DNA of 64,000 nucleotides from an uncultured Celeribacter sp. (GTDB lineage Bacteria > Pseudomonadota > Alphaproteobacteria > Rhodobacterales > Rhodobacteraceae), in assembly GCF_963676475.1 (NCBI RefSeq), contig NZ_OY781106.1:1178001-1242000 (forward strand). The letters run 5' to 3'. Made by a program: the position numbers and the translations under genes. Position 1 is the first letter of the stretch. The number at the start of each line of letters is the position of its first letter. This document shows positions 17,690 through 26,065 of the stretch, piece after piece. The notes under the pieces are model-generated. The model was not told the DNA's origin, did no database searches, and saw only the letters and a program-made list of their open reading frames with translations.

Positions 17690-20600
17690 TCAAATCCTCA
17701 AATCTGTCCCAAAGGTGCTGACGACAGACACGATGGTGGTCGGGACCAGCACAGCAGCCCGTCCGGATCGCTCGTTGATGAGCAATCTTGCGCGGGGATC
17801 ATCCTGTTCAGCCAAGGCCGCATCCAGCGTGATGGGCTGATTGCGCTTGCGCTCGGTCAGAGTCAGGAGCCGGGTTTCCGCGCCGGTGCCTGGATGGGTG
17901 TGGATGACCTGCCGGTCCGTGACGATGAAGCTTTCGGCCTTCAGCGTCTCCAGCCCCATATCATAGGTGCCGGATGCAATCGCCCCGTCGATCCGCGCCT
18001 GCAGAAGCTGTTCGAAGGCCGAGAACAGGATGCCCTGCAACTCGATGGTCAGCGCCAGGAGACGGTTCAGCAAGGTGGTGATCGGCGGCAGGTCGTCCTT
18101 GATGCCGTTCGCATCCATCAGCTTCAGTCCGGTGGCGGATTCAAACCTCTCGAGCGAGCAGCCCTCGACCTTGCCGCGCACAATCAGCAGATAGAGCTGG
18201 CGCAGCGCATCGCGGGCATAGGCGGATTCCAGATTATCCTCGGGCCGGAACAGGCCTTGGCCGCCGGTCTGGCGCTGCCCGCGCGTGATCGCACCCAGCG
18301 TGTCGAGACGACGGGCGATCGTGCTGAGGAACCGCTTCTCGGCCTTCACATCCGTGGCGATGGGCCGGAAGAGCGGTGGTTGCGCCTGATTGGTGCGGTT
18401 GGTGCGCCCGAGCCCCTGAATGGCGGCATCGGCCTTCCAGCCCGGCTCCAGCAGGTAGTGCACCCGCAGGCGCTGGTTCCGCGCCAAAAGGTCCGCATGA
18501 TAGCTGCGCCCGGTGCCCCCCGCATCCGAGAAGACCAGAATGCGCTTCTGGTCATCCATGAAGGCCGAAGTCTCGGCAAGGTTGGCAGAGGGCGCGCGGT
18601 TCTCGACGACCAGGCGGGCCGATGCGCCTTCGCCCTTTCGCACGATGCGCCGGGACCGCCCCGTGACCTCCGCCACCACATCTGTGCCGAAGCGCTGGAC
18701 GATCTGGTCGAGCGCGCCTGGAACCGGCGGCAACGAGCCGAGCTGTTCCAGCATCTCGTCGCGCCGGGCCACGGCTTCGCGACTCTCGACCGGCTGACCA
18801 TCCCGGAACACCGGCCGTGACGAAAGATTGCCCTCGCTGTCGGTGAATGGTTCGTAGAGCTGCACCGGGAAGGAATGCTGCAAATACGAGCCGACATATT
18901 CCCGAGGCGTGACGTCGACGGAGATGTCGTTCCATTCGTCGGTGGGGATCTCGGCCAGTCGCCGTTCCATCAGTGCCTCGCCAGTTGAGACGATCTGTAT
19001 GACGGCCGCATGGCCCGCTTCCATATCTGCCTCGATGGACCGGATCAGCGTCGGCGTCTTCATCGAGGTCAGCAGATGTCCGAAGAAGCGCTGCTTGGTG
19101 CTCTCGAAGGCCGACCGCGCGGCGGATTTAGCTTGGCGGTTCAACGTGCCTTCACTGCCGGTGATATTGGCCGCCTCCATCGCCGCGTCGAGATTGTTGT
19201 GAATGACGGCGAACGCGGCCGCGTAAGCATCATAGATGCGCCGCTGTTCATCCGTGAGCTGATGCTCGATCAGCTCGTATTCCACCCCGTCGTAGGAGAG
19301 CGAGCGCGCGGTATAGAGGCCGAGGGATCGCAGGTCGCGGGCGAGCACCTCCATGGCCGCCACGCCGCCGGCCTCGATCGCCTCGACGAACTCGGCGCGG
19401 GTCTGGAACGGAAAATCCTCGCCGCCCCAGAGGCCGAGGCGCTGCGCATAGGCGAGATTGTGGACGGTCGTGGCTCCAGTCGCCGAGACATAGACCACGC
19501 GTGCATCCGGCAGGGCATGCTGGAGCCGCAGGCCTGCGCGTCCCTGCTGGCTGGCGGCGATATCGCCGCGGTCTCCCCTGCCGCCACCGGCATTCTGCAT
19601 GGCACGGCTTTCGTCGAAGATGATGACCCCATCGAAATCGGAGCCCAACCATTCGACGATCTGCTTGACGCGCGAAACCTTCTCGCCCCGGTCATCGGAG
19701 CGCAGCGTGGCATAGGTGGTAAACAGGATGCCTTCCGACAGAGTGATCTTTGCGCCTTGAGGGAAGCGCGAGAGCGGTGTGACGAGCAGGCGTTCCATTC
19801 CAAGCGCCGACCAGTCGCGTTGCGCGTCCTCGATCAGCTTGTCGGACTTGGAAATCCAGACCGCCTTGCGGCGTCCCCGCAGCCAGTTGTCGAGGATGAT
19901 GCCGGCCGACTGACGCCCCTTTCCGGCGCCGGTGCCGTCACCGAGCATAAAGCCCCGGCGGAAGCGGATAGCGCCAGCGGCATCCTCGGGCGCGGCGCTC
20001 ACGTTGTCGAAATGCTCGTCCACGGTCCAGGCACCGGCGAGATGATCGGCATGGGCTTCACCAGCATAGATAGCCGTTTCAAGCTGGGCGTCCGACAGAC
20101 GCGCGTAGATGTCAGCGGGCAGCATGGGTCGGTAGGAAGGCTTCGGCGGTGCGACCGAGGCCATGGCCGCGGATTGCACCAGCTTGGTCGGATGCGGCTC
20201 AGCGCCAGCAATGCGCAGCGATTGCAGCGCATATTCCTCATAGATCGCGTCCGACAAGCGCGCGCCCTCGGGCGGCGCCCAGTCCACGGTCTCATACTCG
20301 AGCTCCACACCCCCTCGGGATCGGACGCTGGTGCAGCGGCGGGTCGGGACGCTGTGGCGCGAGCAAGATAACCGCGCACGGTCTTCGGGGCAGCCGCCGG
20401 CACGGGAGAAGCGACCTTCGGCAGCGACACCGGCAAACGCAGCGGAAGCTGGCTTTCGATCCAGCCGAGCAGCGTGACAACGTCGGGTGCGGTTCCTGCT
20501 GAGGCCGGGAAGACTGACGGATCGTCGGCGGGCAGTTTGTCGATCACCGTCAGCCGCGTGTCGATGCGGGTGCCATGCCTGGCGAAGACCGCTCCGTCGA

Positions 20601-21429
20601 TGGCCTCGGTGAAGACCACGCGGCAGCGGTCCTGCAGGCGTATGAAGGCGTCGCGCCAAGCCTTGGCTTCCGGTCCGAAGTTCGCGCCGGTGATCGTGAC
20701 CAGCCGTCCACCGGGGGTGAGACGGGCCAGCGCCGAGGCGACATGACGATACGCAGCATCCGCCATCCGTCCCTCGACATTGGCCATGACCGAGAAAGGC
20801 GGATTCATCAGCACCAACGACGGCACGGCGTCCTGGGCCAGATGATCGTCGATCTGGGCGGCGTCGAACCGGGTGACGGGATAGGCCGGAAAGAGGGACG
20901 AGAGAAGATCGGCGCGGGTCTCGGCAAGCTCGTTGAGGATCAGCGAGCCGCCAGCAGCTTGCGCCAGGATCGCCATCAGGCCGGTGCCGGCCGAAGGCTC
21001 CAGCACCACATCGTCCGGCGTGATCGCGGCCGCCGCCAGCGCGGCAAGGCCGAGAGGCAGAGGCGTGCTGAACTGCTGGAAGCTCTGGCTTTCTTCGGAG
21101 CGGCGGGTCTGCGTCGGCAGCAACCCGGCGATCTTCGCCAGCGGATCGAGCCGGGAAACCGGAGAACCGACTTTGCAGAAAAGCGCCTTTCCGTATTTGC
21201 GGAGTAACAGAACCGTGGCGACCTCGTAGGCCTCATAGGCGAGCTTCCAGTCCCAGGCGCCACTGGCGTCGGAGGCACCGAAAGCGGTTTCCATAGCGCT
21301 GCGCAGGTCCGCAGTATCGACGCGTTGACCGCGTTCGAGATGGGGAAGGAGGAGATTGGCGGCGGCCAGGATCGCGGCAGCGGCGCCGAGCGGCGTGACC
21401 GGATCGGTCACGGGAGACGAGATGTTCAT
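17690..21429 (-). pseudogene. DNA methylase-helicase (DarB/strawberry-notch type), frameshifted and truncated
   Basis: This is a giant ICE protein. Residues 1-370 form an adenine-methylase-like domain with EPSAGTG at 144-150 and NPPF at 209-212. After a frameshift at about 20308-20316 (a 2-nt gain, or one G lost from a G run), the frame resumes with VELEYETVDWAPPEGARLSD. It continues through an SF2 helicase: Walker A GDGTGAGKGRQ (19915-19948), DESR box (about 19603-19615), and later a helicase-C region with GLGRTNRTNQAQ. The last native residues (LVPTTIV) end at the IS boundary 17731, and the stop lies inside the IS. The architecture recalls phage P1 DarB antirestriction proteins. Start ATG 21429. 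Confidence 0.8.
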
Positions 21430-21439
21430 ATCGGGGATC

Positions 21440-21520
21440 CTCGGAGAGCGGGAGGGACAAGCCCGACAGCGCTCTCTCTCAACCGCCGGGGCTCAACCCG
21501 CCCGGCCCCTCTCTGACTCG
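21440..21520 (-). ncRNA. structured leader upstream of the methylase-helicase (possible radC RNA motif variant)
   Basis: This 5' region contains GAGAGCG (21444-21450) pairing with CGCTCTC (21470-21476) and shares the distal block GTCAGAGAGG...GCGGG with the leader at 24895-24975. The central stem differs from the three clear copies, so this is a weaker member or a different structure. Confidence 0.35.
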
Positions 21521-21590
21521 GCACCTCATGCCTCATGACCTCGCAGACCCGAGGGCGACAGCGCTCCGCCATCAACTTTCGCAAAACTTC

Positions 21591-21606
21591 ATTGATTGTA
21601 ATCAAT
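21591..21606. promoter_or_regulatory. perfect palindrome upstream of fic, possible operator
   Basis: ATTGATT-GT-AATCAAT is a perfect 7-bp inverted repeat in an AT-rich pocket (21580-21650) within GC-rich DNA, 55 bp before the Fic start and between divergent genes. It could be an operator overlapping the fic promoter. No regulator can be named. Confidence 0.45.
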
Positions 21607-21660
21607 ATTCATGAGATACACCGACTTAATATCAATCATCGGGACCAAGAACTGAATTTC

Positions 21661-23205
21661 ATGGAGCAGGTGCAAAGGAATCCGTTTTCAGGTGCCGTAA
21701 CCGTTTTTCACGAGCGCTGGCTCCCCGAGGAGGCCACACCTGCGGGCTATGCTGCGCTGATCGATGCCTATGCGCTCGCAACGCCCCTGCCCCGGACACT
21801 TTCCGCCATCGGCCCACGTCACAAGGTCTACGCGGCCGACGGCTGGCGCCTCTACACGCCCCGCCATGAACCCGAGGCGAGCCTCATCGGTCATCTGACC
21901 TTCGCGCTGCGCTACGAGGGGCTGGATCTGGCAGTTCTCAAGCGGCTGTTCAAGGCAATCGGGCCAGAGCCGATCCAGGCCATTGTCGAGGCTGCCCCGA
22001 CGGGCAGCTACGCGCGCAGGATCTGGTTCCTCTACGAATGGCTCCTCGGCGAAGCATTGGATCTGCCCGACGCCACGCGCGGCAATTACGCGCCCGTGGT
22101 AGATGCCAAGCTCCAATGGGATGCAGAGGGCGCCCCCTCGCCGCGCCACCGGGTCCGCAACAACCTGCCCGGCACCCCGGATTTCTGCCCGATGATCTTC
22201 CGCACTCCGGCAATCGAGGCCTTCATCGCCCGCGATCTGGCAGCCGAAGCCCGCGCGGTACTGGCCGAGGTGCCCGCCGATCTGCTCGCGCGCACTGCGG
22301 CCTTCCTGCTGCTCAAGGATTCACGGTCGAGTTTCCAGATCGAAGGCGAGAACCCGCCCCAGGATCGTATCCGGCGCTGGGGCCAGATCATCGGTGACGC
22401 CGGGCGACATCCGATCGACCGGGCAGAACTCGAACGCCTGCAACGAATCGTCATCGGCGATGCCCGCTTCGTCCATTTGGGCCTGCGGCAAGAGGGCGGC
22501 TTCATTGGCGAGCACGACCGCTCGACTGGCGCCCCCCTGCCCGATCACGTCAGCGCCCGGCATGAAGACCTGCCTGCGCTGATCGCCGGGCTCGAAGCGT
22601 TCGACCGCGATATCGCCCCGGGGCTCGACCCTGTTCTGGCTGCCGCCTGCCTCGCCTTCGGCTTCGTCTATATCCACCCGTTTGAGGACGGCAACGGGCG
22701 CCTCCATCGCTACCTGATCCACCACGTGCTTGCTGCACGCGGCTTCAATCCGCCCGGGCTGGTCTTCCCGGTGTCGGCGGTGATCCTCGAGCGCATCGAC
22801 GCCTATCGGCAGGTGCTCGAGAGCTATTCGCGTCGACTGCTGCCCCATGTCAACTGGCGCCCAACCGATCGCGGGAACGTCGAGGTGCTGAACGACACCG
22901 GCGATTTCTATCGCTTCTTCGATGCCACGCCCCATGCCGAATTCCTCTTCGCCTGCGTCGCCCAGACAATCGACCATGACCTGCCTGCAGAGACCCGGTT
23001 CCTGCGTGCCTATGACGGGTTCAAGTCCCGCGTCTCGGGCCTGATCGACATGCCCGACCGCGTGCTCGACCTGCTGTTCCGCTTCCTACACCAGAACGGC
23101 GGCAGGCTTTCCGGACGCGCCAGAGCGAAGGAGTTCGCCGCTCTGACCGATGAGGAGGCCGACCAGATCGAAGCCATCTATGCGGAGTTGCAGGACGAGT
23201 TCTGA
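21661..23205 (+). CDS. Fic-domain protein (probable AMP-transferase), class II-like
   Basis: The protein has about 514 residues with the Fic core motif HPFEDGNGRLHR starting at residue 339, including the catalytic His and the GNGR phosphate loop. An inhibitory-helix motif SFQIEG lies at residues 224-229, upstream of the core, as in class II Fic proteins that self-inhibit. Fic enzymes usually transfer AMP to target proteins. A C-terminal helical part may be a winged-helix domain. I chose ATG 21661 because the longer frame from 21535 crosses the AT-rich promoter region. It is divergent from the methylase-helicase and is the only plus-strand gene in this part of ICE1; toxin-like or anti-phage cargo is an inference. 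Confidence 0.85.
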   Translation: MEQVQRNPFSGAVTVFHERWLPEEATPAGYAALIDAYALATPLPRTLSAIGPRHKVYAADGWRLYTPRHEPEASLIGHLTFALRYEGLDLAVLKRLFKAIGPEPIQAIVEAAPTGSYARRIWFLYEWLLGEALDLPDATRGNYAPVVDAKLQWDAEGAPSPRHRVRNNLPGTPDFCPMIFRTPAIEAFIARDLAAEARAVLAEVPADLLARTAAFLLLKDSRSSFQIEGENPPQDRIRRWGQIIGDAGRHPIDRAELERLQRIVIGDARFVHLGLRQEGGFIGEHDRSTGAPLPDHVSARHEDLPALIAGLEAFDRDIAPGLDPVLAAACLAFGFVYIHPFEDGNGRLHRYLIHHVLAARGFNPPGLVFPVSAVILERIDAYRQVLESYSRRLLPHVNWRPTDRGNVEVLNDTGDFYRFFDATPHAEFLFACVAQTIDHDLPAETRFLRAYDGFKSRVSGLIDMPDRVLDLLFRFLHQNGGRLSGRARAKEFAALTDEEADQIEAIYAELQDEF

Positions 23206-23216
23206 GACGGGCCTCC

Positions 23217-23861
23217 TCACCCGAACCGTTGGCCGGCTTCAGTGAAGGTGTAGCCGTTGGCGACGATGGTCTCATCGACGACGTCATCCGCGGACCGATA
23301 ATCGTATTCACGCTCGAGCTGGCGGTAGAGCCAGCGAGCCAGATCGCGCAACGCCTCGATAACCACCTCCTCGGCATTGGCGGTCATGTCCTGCCAGGGC
23401 GGGCTGTCACGCTCGACCGAGATCGCCATGCAATACTCATGGTAATAATGGCCGCGATGGGTGGCTTCGGCGCGAAGCTGGTAGAAATTGTGCTGCTGGA
23501 CCGCTTGCAGGGCATCGGCGATGCGGTGCAGCTCGGAGCCCTGCGGTGCGTATTCCCTGATCCGGCGTGGGGTGCCCTCGCGGTAGGCATAGAAGGTTTC
23601 GATGCAGGCGCCATCGCCTTGGCTCCAGAAGCCTCGGAACCAGATGCAGGGTTCCTGCCGTGTGCCGCCGCCCATCAACCGGACGGTTCGGGTCTTGAGG
23701 TTCAGCCCAAGGATTTCCGCGATGCTCTGGAAATCCTCATAGACCGCATCGTACCAGTCATCGTCGAAGCCACCTTCGCGATACCAGGCGCGGGCGCTTT
23801 CCCGTGCCGTCTCGGAAAGCTCATCAAACCGGTAGACGATGGTTTCGACAATATCAGGCAT
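23217..23861 (-). CDS. conserved ICE protein annotated elsewhere as antitoxin-like
   Basis: The 214-residue acidic, aromatic-rich protein begins MPDIVETIVYRFDELSETAR and contains WYREGGFDDDWYDAVYEDFQ and LMGGGTRQEPCIWFRGFWSQ. Similar proteins in alphaproteobacterial plasmids and ICEs are often labelled antitoxin of a toxin-antitoxin stability system, but I know of no experimental support. ATG 23861 was chosen; the stretch upstream belongs to the next gene. The stop lies 11 bp from the convergent fic stop. It overlaps the following upstream gene by eight bases, so the two are likely co-transcribed. Confidence 0.65.
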   Translation of the reverse strand: MPDIVETIVYRFDELSETARESARAWYREGGFDDDWYDAVYEDFQSIAEILGLNLKTRTVRLMGGGTRQEPCIWFRGFWSQGDGACIETFYAYREGTPRRIREYAPQGSELHRIADALQAVQQHNFYQLRAEATHRGHYYHEYCMAISVERDSPPWQDMTANAEEVVIEALRDLARWLYRQLEREYDYRSADDVVDETIVANGYTFTEAGQRFG

Positions 23862-24270
23862 AAGGATCGTCTCCGTCCAGCACGATGGCAAGCCAGCCGT
23901 CCGTGTAAATCCAGTCCACAGTCTCGCCAGTGGCGAGATCAAGGACGTGCGCCCCGCCGCCGAACCCGTCCACACGCGGCTTCGAGCAGGTGTTGGCGTA
24001 TTGCATCCCCCAAAGACCGGTCAGCCCGAATTCCTTCGCGCAGCGTTTGACGAATTGGATGACATCCTCAGGATCGCCGGTGCCATCATCGCGCATCCAG
24101 AGCTGAGTGCCACCATGTTCTGGCTGGATGGATAGCAGGAAGCCGTCCGATGGCGGATCTTCGGCGGCAGTATCATCCGCCAGAGCGTTGTAGAGATCGA
24201 GTGCGCGGGCAGCGTTTTCGGGGGTGCCCACGTCAAGCAGGCAAGAAAAGTGCGTGAAATAGTCGGCCAT
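23854..24270 (-). CDS. conserved ICE hypothetical protein
   Basis: The 138-residue protein begins MADYFTHFSCLLDVGTPENA and contains GTQLWMRDDGTGDPEDVIQF and a C-terminal GGGAHVLDLATGETVDWIYT. It is acidic, has no membrane segment, and I cannot name its family. Start ATG 24270 follows a GGAGACC ribosome-binding site. The 3' end overlaps the 23217-23861 gene by eight bases, so the two form a unit. Confidence 0.6.
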   Translation of the reverse strand: MADYFTHFSCLLDVGTPENAARALDLYNALADDTAAEDPPSDGFLLSIQPEHGGTQLWMRDDGTGDPEDVIQFVKRCAKEFGLTGLWGMQYANTCSKPRVDGFGGGAHVLDLATGETVDWIYTDGWLAIVLDGDDPYA

Positions 24271-24335
24271 GATGGTCTCCGGGCATGACATGGCCCGGCG
24301 TGGAACCGAGCCAAATGGGATGGAAAGGGTGAAGC

Positions 24336-24884
24336 TCAGGCGGCCTGCGGCAGGCGGAGCAGATCGGCCGCGGTCTCGCGCCAGAAGGAATCGACCAACC
24401 ATGCCTCCAGCGCAGCGGCGCGGTAACGCAGCCGTCTCGCATCACCGGGCTCCGTGGCTCGGAATGCCATACCGCGCAGTCGGCTGGCCTCGGTCACAAT
24501 CCTGCGTGCCTCGCCATCGGATGCGACCGGCTGTTGCCAGAGGATAATGCCGGCGCGGATTTCGCCGGCGAGGACCAGGCGCTGATCGCGGTCCTGAATG
24601 AGCATGATGCGCGGCTGGAAATACGGAAAGCTATTCGGCTCTGTGCAAATATCACCGCGCGACAGGCGCAAGGCTGCGGCCTGGATGGCCTCCTCCGGTG
24701 ACGGGCAGTCCCCAAGCGGGATCACGCGGTCAAAGCTATTCGCCGCGTCACTGGCGTCATAGCTGGCGACGCCGAGGCAAGAGATGCGCAGCGGCAGCTT
24801 TTGCGACCGATAAAGCGCAGGCAGAACATCGGCCGCCAGAATCTGGCCGATAGAGCGGAAGGTTTCGGAACGGGCAAAGGTCAT
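24336..24884 (-). CDS. hypothetical ICE protein behind a structured leader
   Basis: The protein has 182 residues (185 if the GTG at 24893 is used). It starts MTFARSETFRSIGQILAADV and is rich in Ala and Arg. The C-terminal half reads RLRGMAFRATEPGDARRLRY and WLVDSFWRETAADLL. No known domain is recognised. Upstream lies a clear copy of the repeated leader structure found before parB and ardC, which suggests it belongs to the same regulon of DNA-handling ICE genes. The next gene downstream starts 66 bp away. Confidence 0.55.
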   Translation of the reverse strand: MTFARSETFRSIGQILAADVLPALYRSQKLPLRISCLGVASYDASDAANSFDRVIPLGDCPSPEEAIQAAALRLSRGDICTEPNSFPYFQPRIMLIQDRDQRLVLAGEIRAGIILWQQPVASDGEARRIVTEASRLRGMAFRATEPGDARRLRYRAAALEAWLVDSFWRETAADLLRLPQAA

Positions 24885-24894
24885 CGGGATCACT

Positions 24895-24975
24895 CCATGA
24901 CGGGCGCCGGCGAACCTCTCTCTCCAGCCCTCAACCCGTCACGGCCTAACGGCCCGCACTCTTCCTCTCTGACCG
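24895..24975 (-). ncRNA. radC-type leader RNA, copy 1
   Basis: On the minus strand the stem TGACGGG/CCCGTCA (24941-24935 with 24904-24898) encloses GGAGAGAGAGG and GCCGGCGCC, and ends in TGGAG just before the start codon of the downstream gene. A distal block GTCAGAGAGG-AAGAGTGCGGGC precedes the stem. The same architecture precedes parB and ardC. It matches my recollection of the radC RNA motif, known from 5' leaders of DNA-binding, methylase and antirestriction genes. Confidence 0.6.
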
Positions 24976-25028
24976 GGCTTGTTCCCGGTTCCGCTGCCGA
25001 CGATGGGGGACCATCGAGAGGCACTGAA

Positions 25029-25059
25029 GGCCCGAAGCGCGGGTCTCCGCGCTCGGGCC
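25029..25059. terminator. strong hairpin after the 54-aa gene
   Basis: GGCCCGAAGCGCGG (25029-25042) pairs with CCGCGCTCGGGCC (25047-25059) around a short loop, 26 bp beyond the stop of the small gene at 25085. There is no T tract on the minus side, so it may be an attenuating or RNA-stabilising hairpin and not a simple terminator. Confidence 0.45.
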
Positions 25060-25084
25060 GTTTGGGGTGAGGAGCTTTCGCGCC

Positions 25085-25249
25085 TTACTCCCATGGATCC
25101 AGTTCCAGCTTCACCATGTCCTCATCGCCGTCGAATTCGTCGGCGGGCATGGCGCCGTGGGTTCCGTCCCCGGCCTGGAACACGACGATCACGACCATCA
25201 GAGTGGTGGCAAGGCTGGCGGCGAAAGCGGTGGCATCTGCATAGGACAT
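25085..25249 (-). CDS. small single-span membrane protein (54 aa)
   Basis: The short protein reads MSYADATAFAASLATTLMVV and has one hydrophobic helix (LATTLMVVIVVF) followed by a strongly acidic tail (ADEFDGDEDMVKLELDPWE). Start ATG 25249 has a clear CAGGAG site eight bases upstream. The open frame continues further upstream, but that part is a highly structured leader. The family is unknown; small acidic membrane peptides of this kind recur in ICE accessory regions. Confidence 0.55.
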   Translation of the reverse strand: MSYADATAFAASLATTLMVVIVVFQAGDGTHGAMPADEFDGDEDMVKLELDPWE

Positions 25250-25260
25250 CGGGATTGGCT

Positions 25261-25368
25261 CCTGTCTCTGGAGGCGGGGGACCATCCCCCGCGCGACAGG
25301 CGCCCGACGTGTCTGACCGGATCTGCACTCACCCTCGGGCGTTCGGACTTTTTCCGAATCCCCGAGGG
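25261..25368 (-). promoter_or_regulatory. structured 5' leader of the 54-aa gene
   Basis: Two large hairpins lie directly before the gene. The first is CCTGTC (25261-25266)/GACAGG (25295-25300) enclosing the perfect GCGGGGGA-CCA-TCCCCCGC (25274-25292). The second is CCCTCGGG (25332-25339)/CCCGAGGG (25361-25368) enclosing TTCGGA/TCCGAA (25342-25347 and 25353-25358). Together they fill most of the 100-nt leader. The rest of 25369-25662 shows no gene. Confidence 0.5.
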
Positions 25369-25662
25369 CGGCACGTCTGCGTAAGCCGACCCCTCCGGGG
25401 TTGAATGTCAAAGAGACGGATCAGACCAAGGTTAGCGAATGGAAGTGGGGTGGTGTCTTGCATCCGACAGGCGCCGGATACCCGTTGCAGATGTTTCGCC
25501 CGGCTGGCCCTTGCCGCCACGTTGGCAGCAGGAATGTGTTCGAGGACGGGGGCGGACACCGATGCCGAACATGATGAGCGGCACTGTCGTGAAGCTGAAC
25601 CGGAGCCATACAGGCCGATGACAGGAAGACGGTGGCGGCTATCGTCGGACGTGAACAGGCCT

Positions 25663-25968
25663 TCAGTCCCAGAGTCCATCGGCAATCTCGCGGGCGATCA
25701 TCGCGCGCGCTCTCATCATCACGTCGTCACTGCTGGTGTCGGTATGACCGTAGAACCGGGCATGACCGCCGTTCGCGGTCCAATCGGCGTAGCGGCAGTA
25801 TTCTCGCTTTTCGAGACGGAAGGCGCGCATGTCGTCCGCCCAATGCGGCTTCGGCTCCACCACTAGCACGATGCCGTCGCGGGTTTCCTCCCAGGGCAGT
25901 GTCCGTTCGGATGGCGGACTGGCCCGGTTCTCAAGAAATATTCGGTCGATATCGATCGTTGCAGGCAT
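25663..25968 (-). CDS. hypothetical ICE protein (101 aa)
   Basis: The protein begins MPATIDIDRIFLENRASPPS and contains WEETRDGIVLVVEPKPHWAD and a C-terminal SSDDVMMRARAMIAREIADG. It is soluble, acidic and of unknown family. Start ATG 25968 has GGAGAAC upstream. It follows the parB gene after a clear terminator, so it probably has its own promoter between 25969 and 26065 or depends on readthrough. Confidence 0.6.
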   Translation of the reverse strand: MPATIDIDRIFLENRASPPSERTLPWEETRDGIVLVVEPKPHWADDMRAFRLEKREYCRYADWTANGGHARFYGHTDTSSDDVMMRARAMIAREIADGLWD

Positions 25969-25983
25969 CAGAGTTCTCCAAAG

Positions 25984-26010
25984 AAAAAGCCCGGTCACGA
26001 AGACCGGGCA
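25984..26010 (-). terminator. Rho-independent terminator after parB
   Basis: On the minus strand GCCCGGTCTTCGTGACCGGGC forms a perfect 7-bp stem followed by TTTTTCTTT. It lies 56 bp beyond the parB stop and just before the next gene. Confidence 0.8.
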
Positions 26011-26065
26011 AGTTGCGGAAACGGAAGGGATGAGGCGGGGCAGCCGACGCCGCCCCACCTGAGCA

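Larger units (their letters stand above)
16073..17730. mobile_element. IS3-family insertion sequence (1658 bp), defective
   Basis: The outer ends are inverted repeats: TGTCTGTCGTCA at 16073-16084 and its reverse complement ending at 17730. Similarity continues inward (TGGGACA, TTGAAC and CTGGTTC blocks match between both ends). Inside are orfA and orfB of an IS3-type DDE transposase on the minus strand. OrfB carries a MITE and a 31-34 bp snap-back insertion, so the element cannot move by itself. I find no matching target duplication: the left flank is CGG and the right flank CGA. Both neighbouring genes are cut off at the IS ends, so an adjacent deletion or recombination between IS copies is likely. 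Confidence 0.85.

Noticed and set aside
24895..24975. Simple Rho-independent terminator instead of leader RNA
   Set aside because: The hairpin ends just before a start codon, lacks a T tract and recurs before other genes, so a terminator does not explain it.
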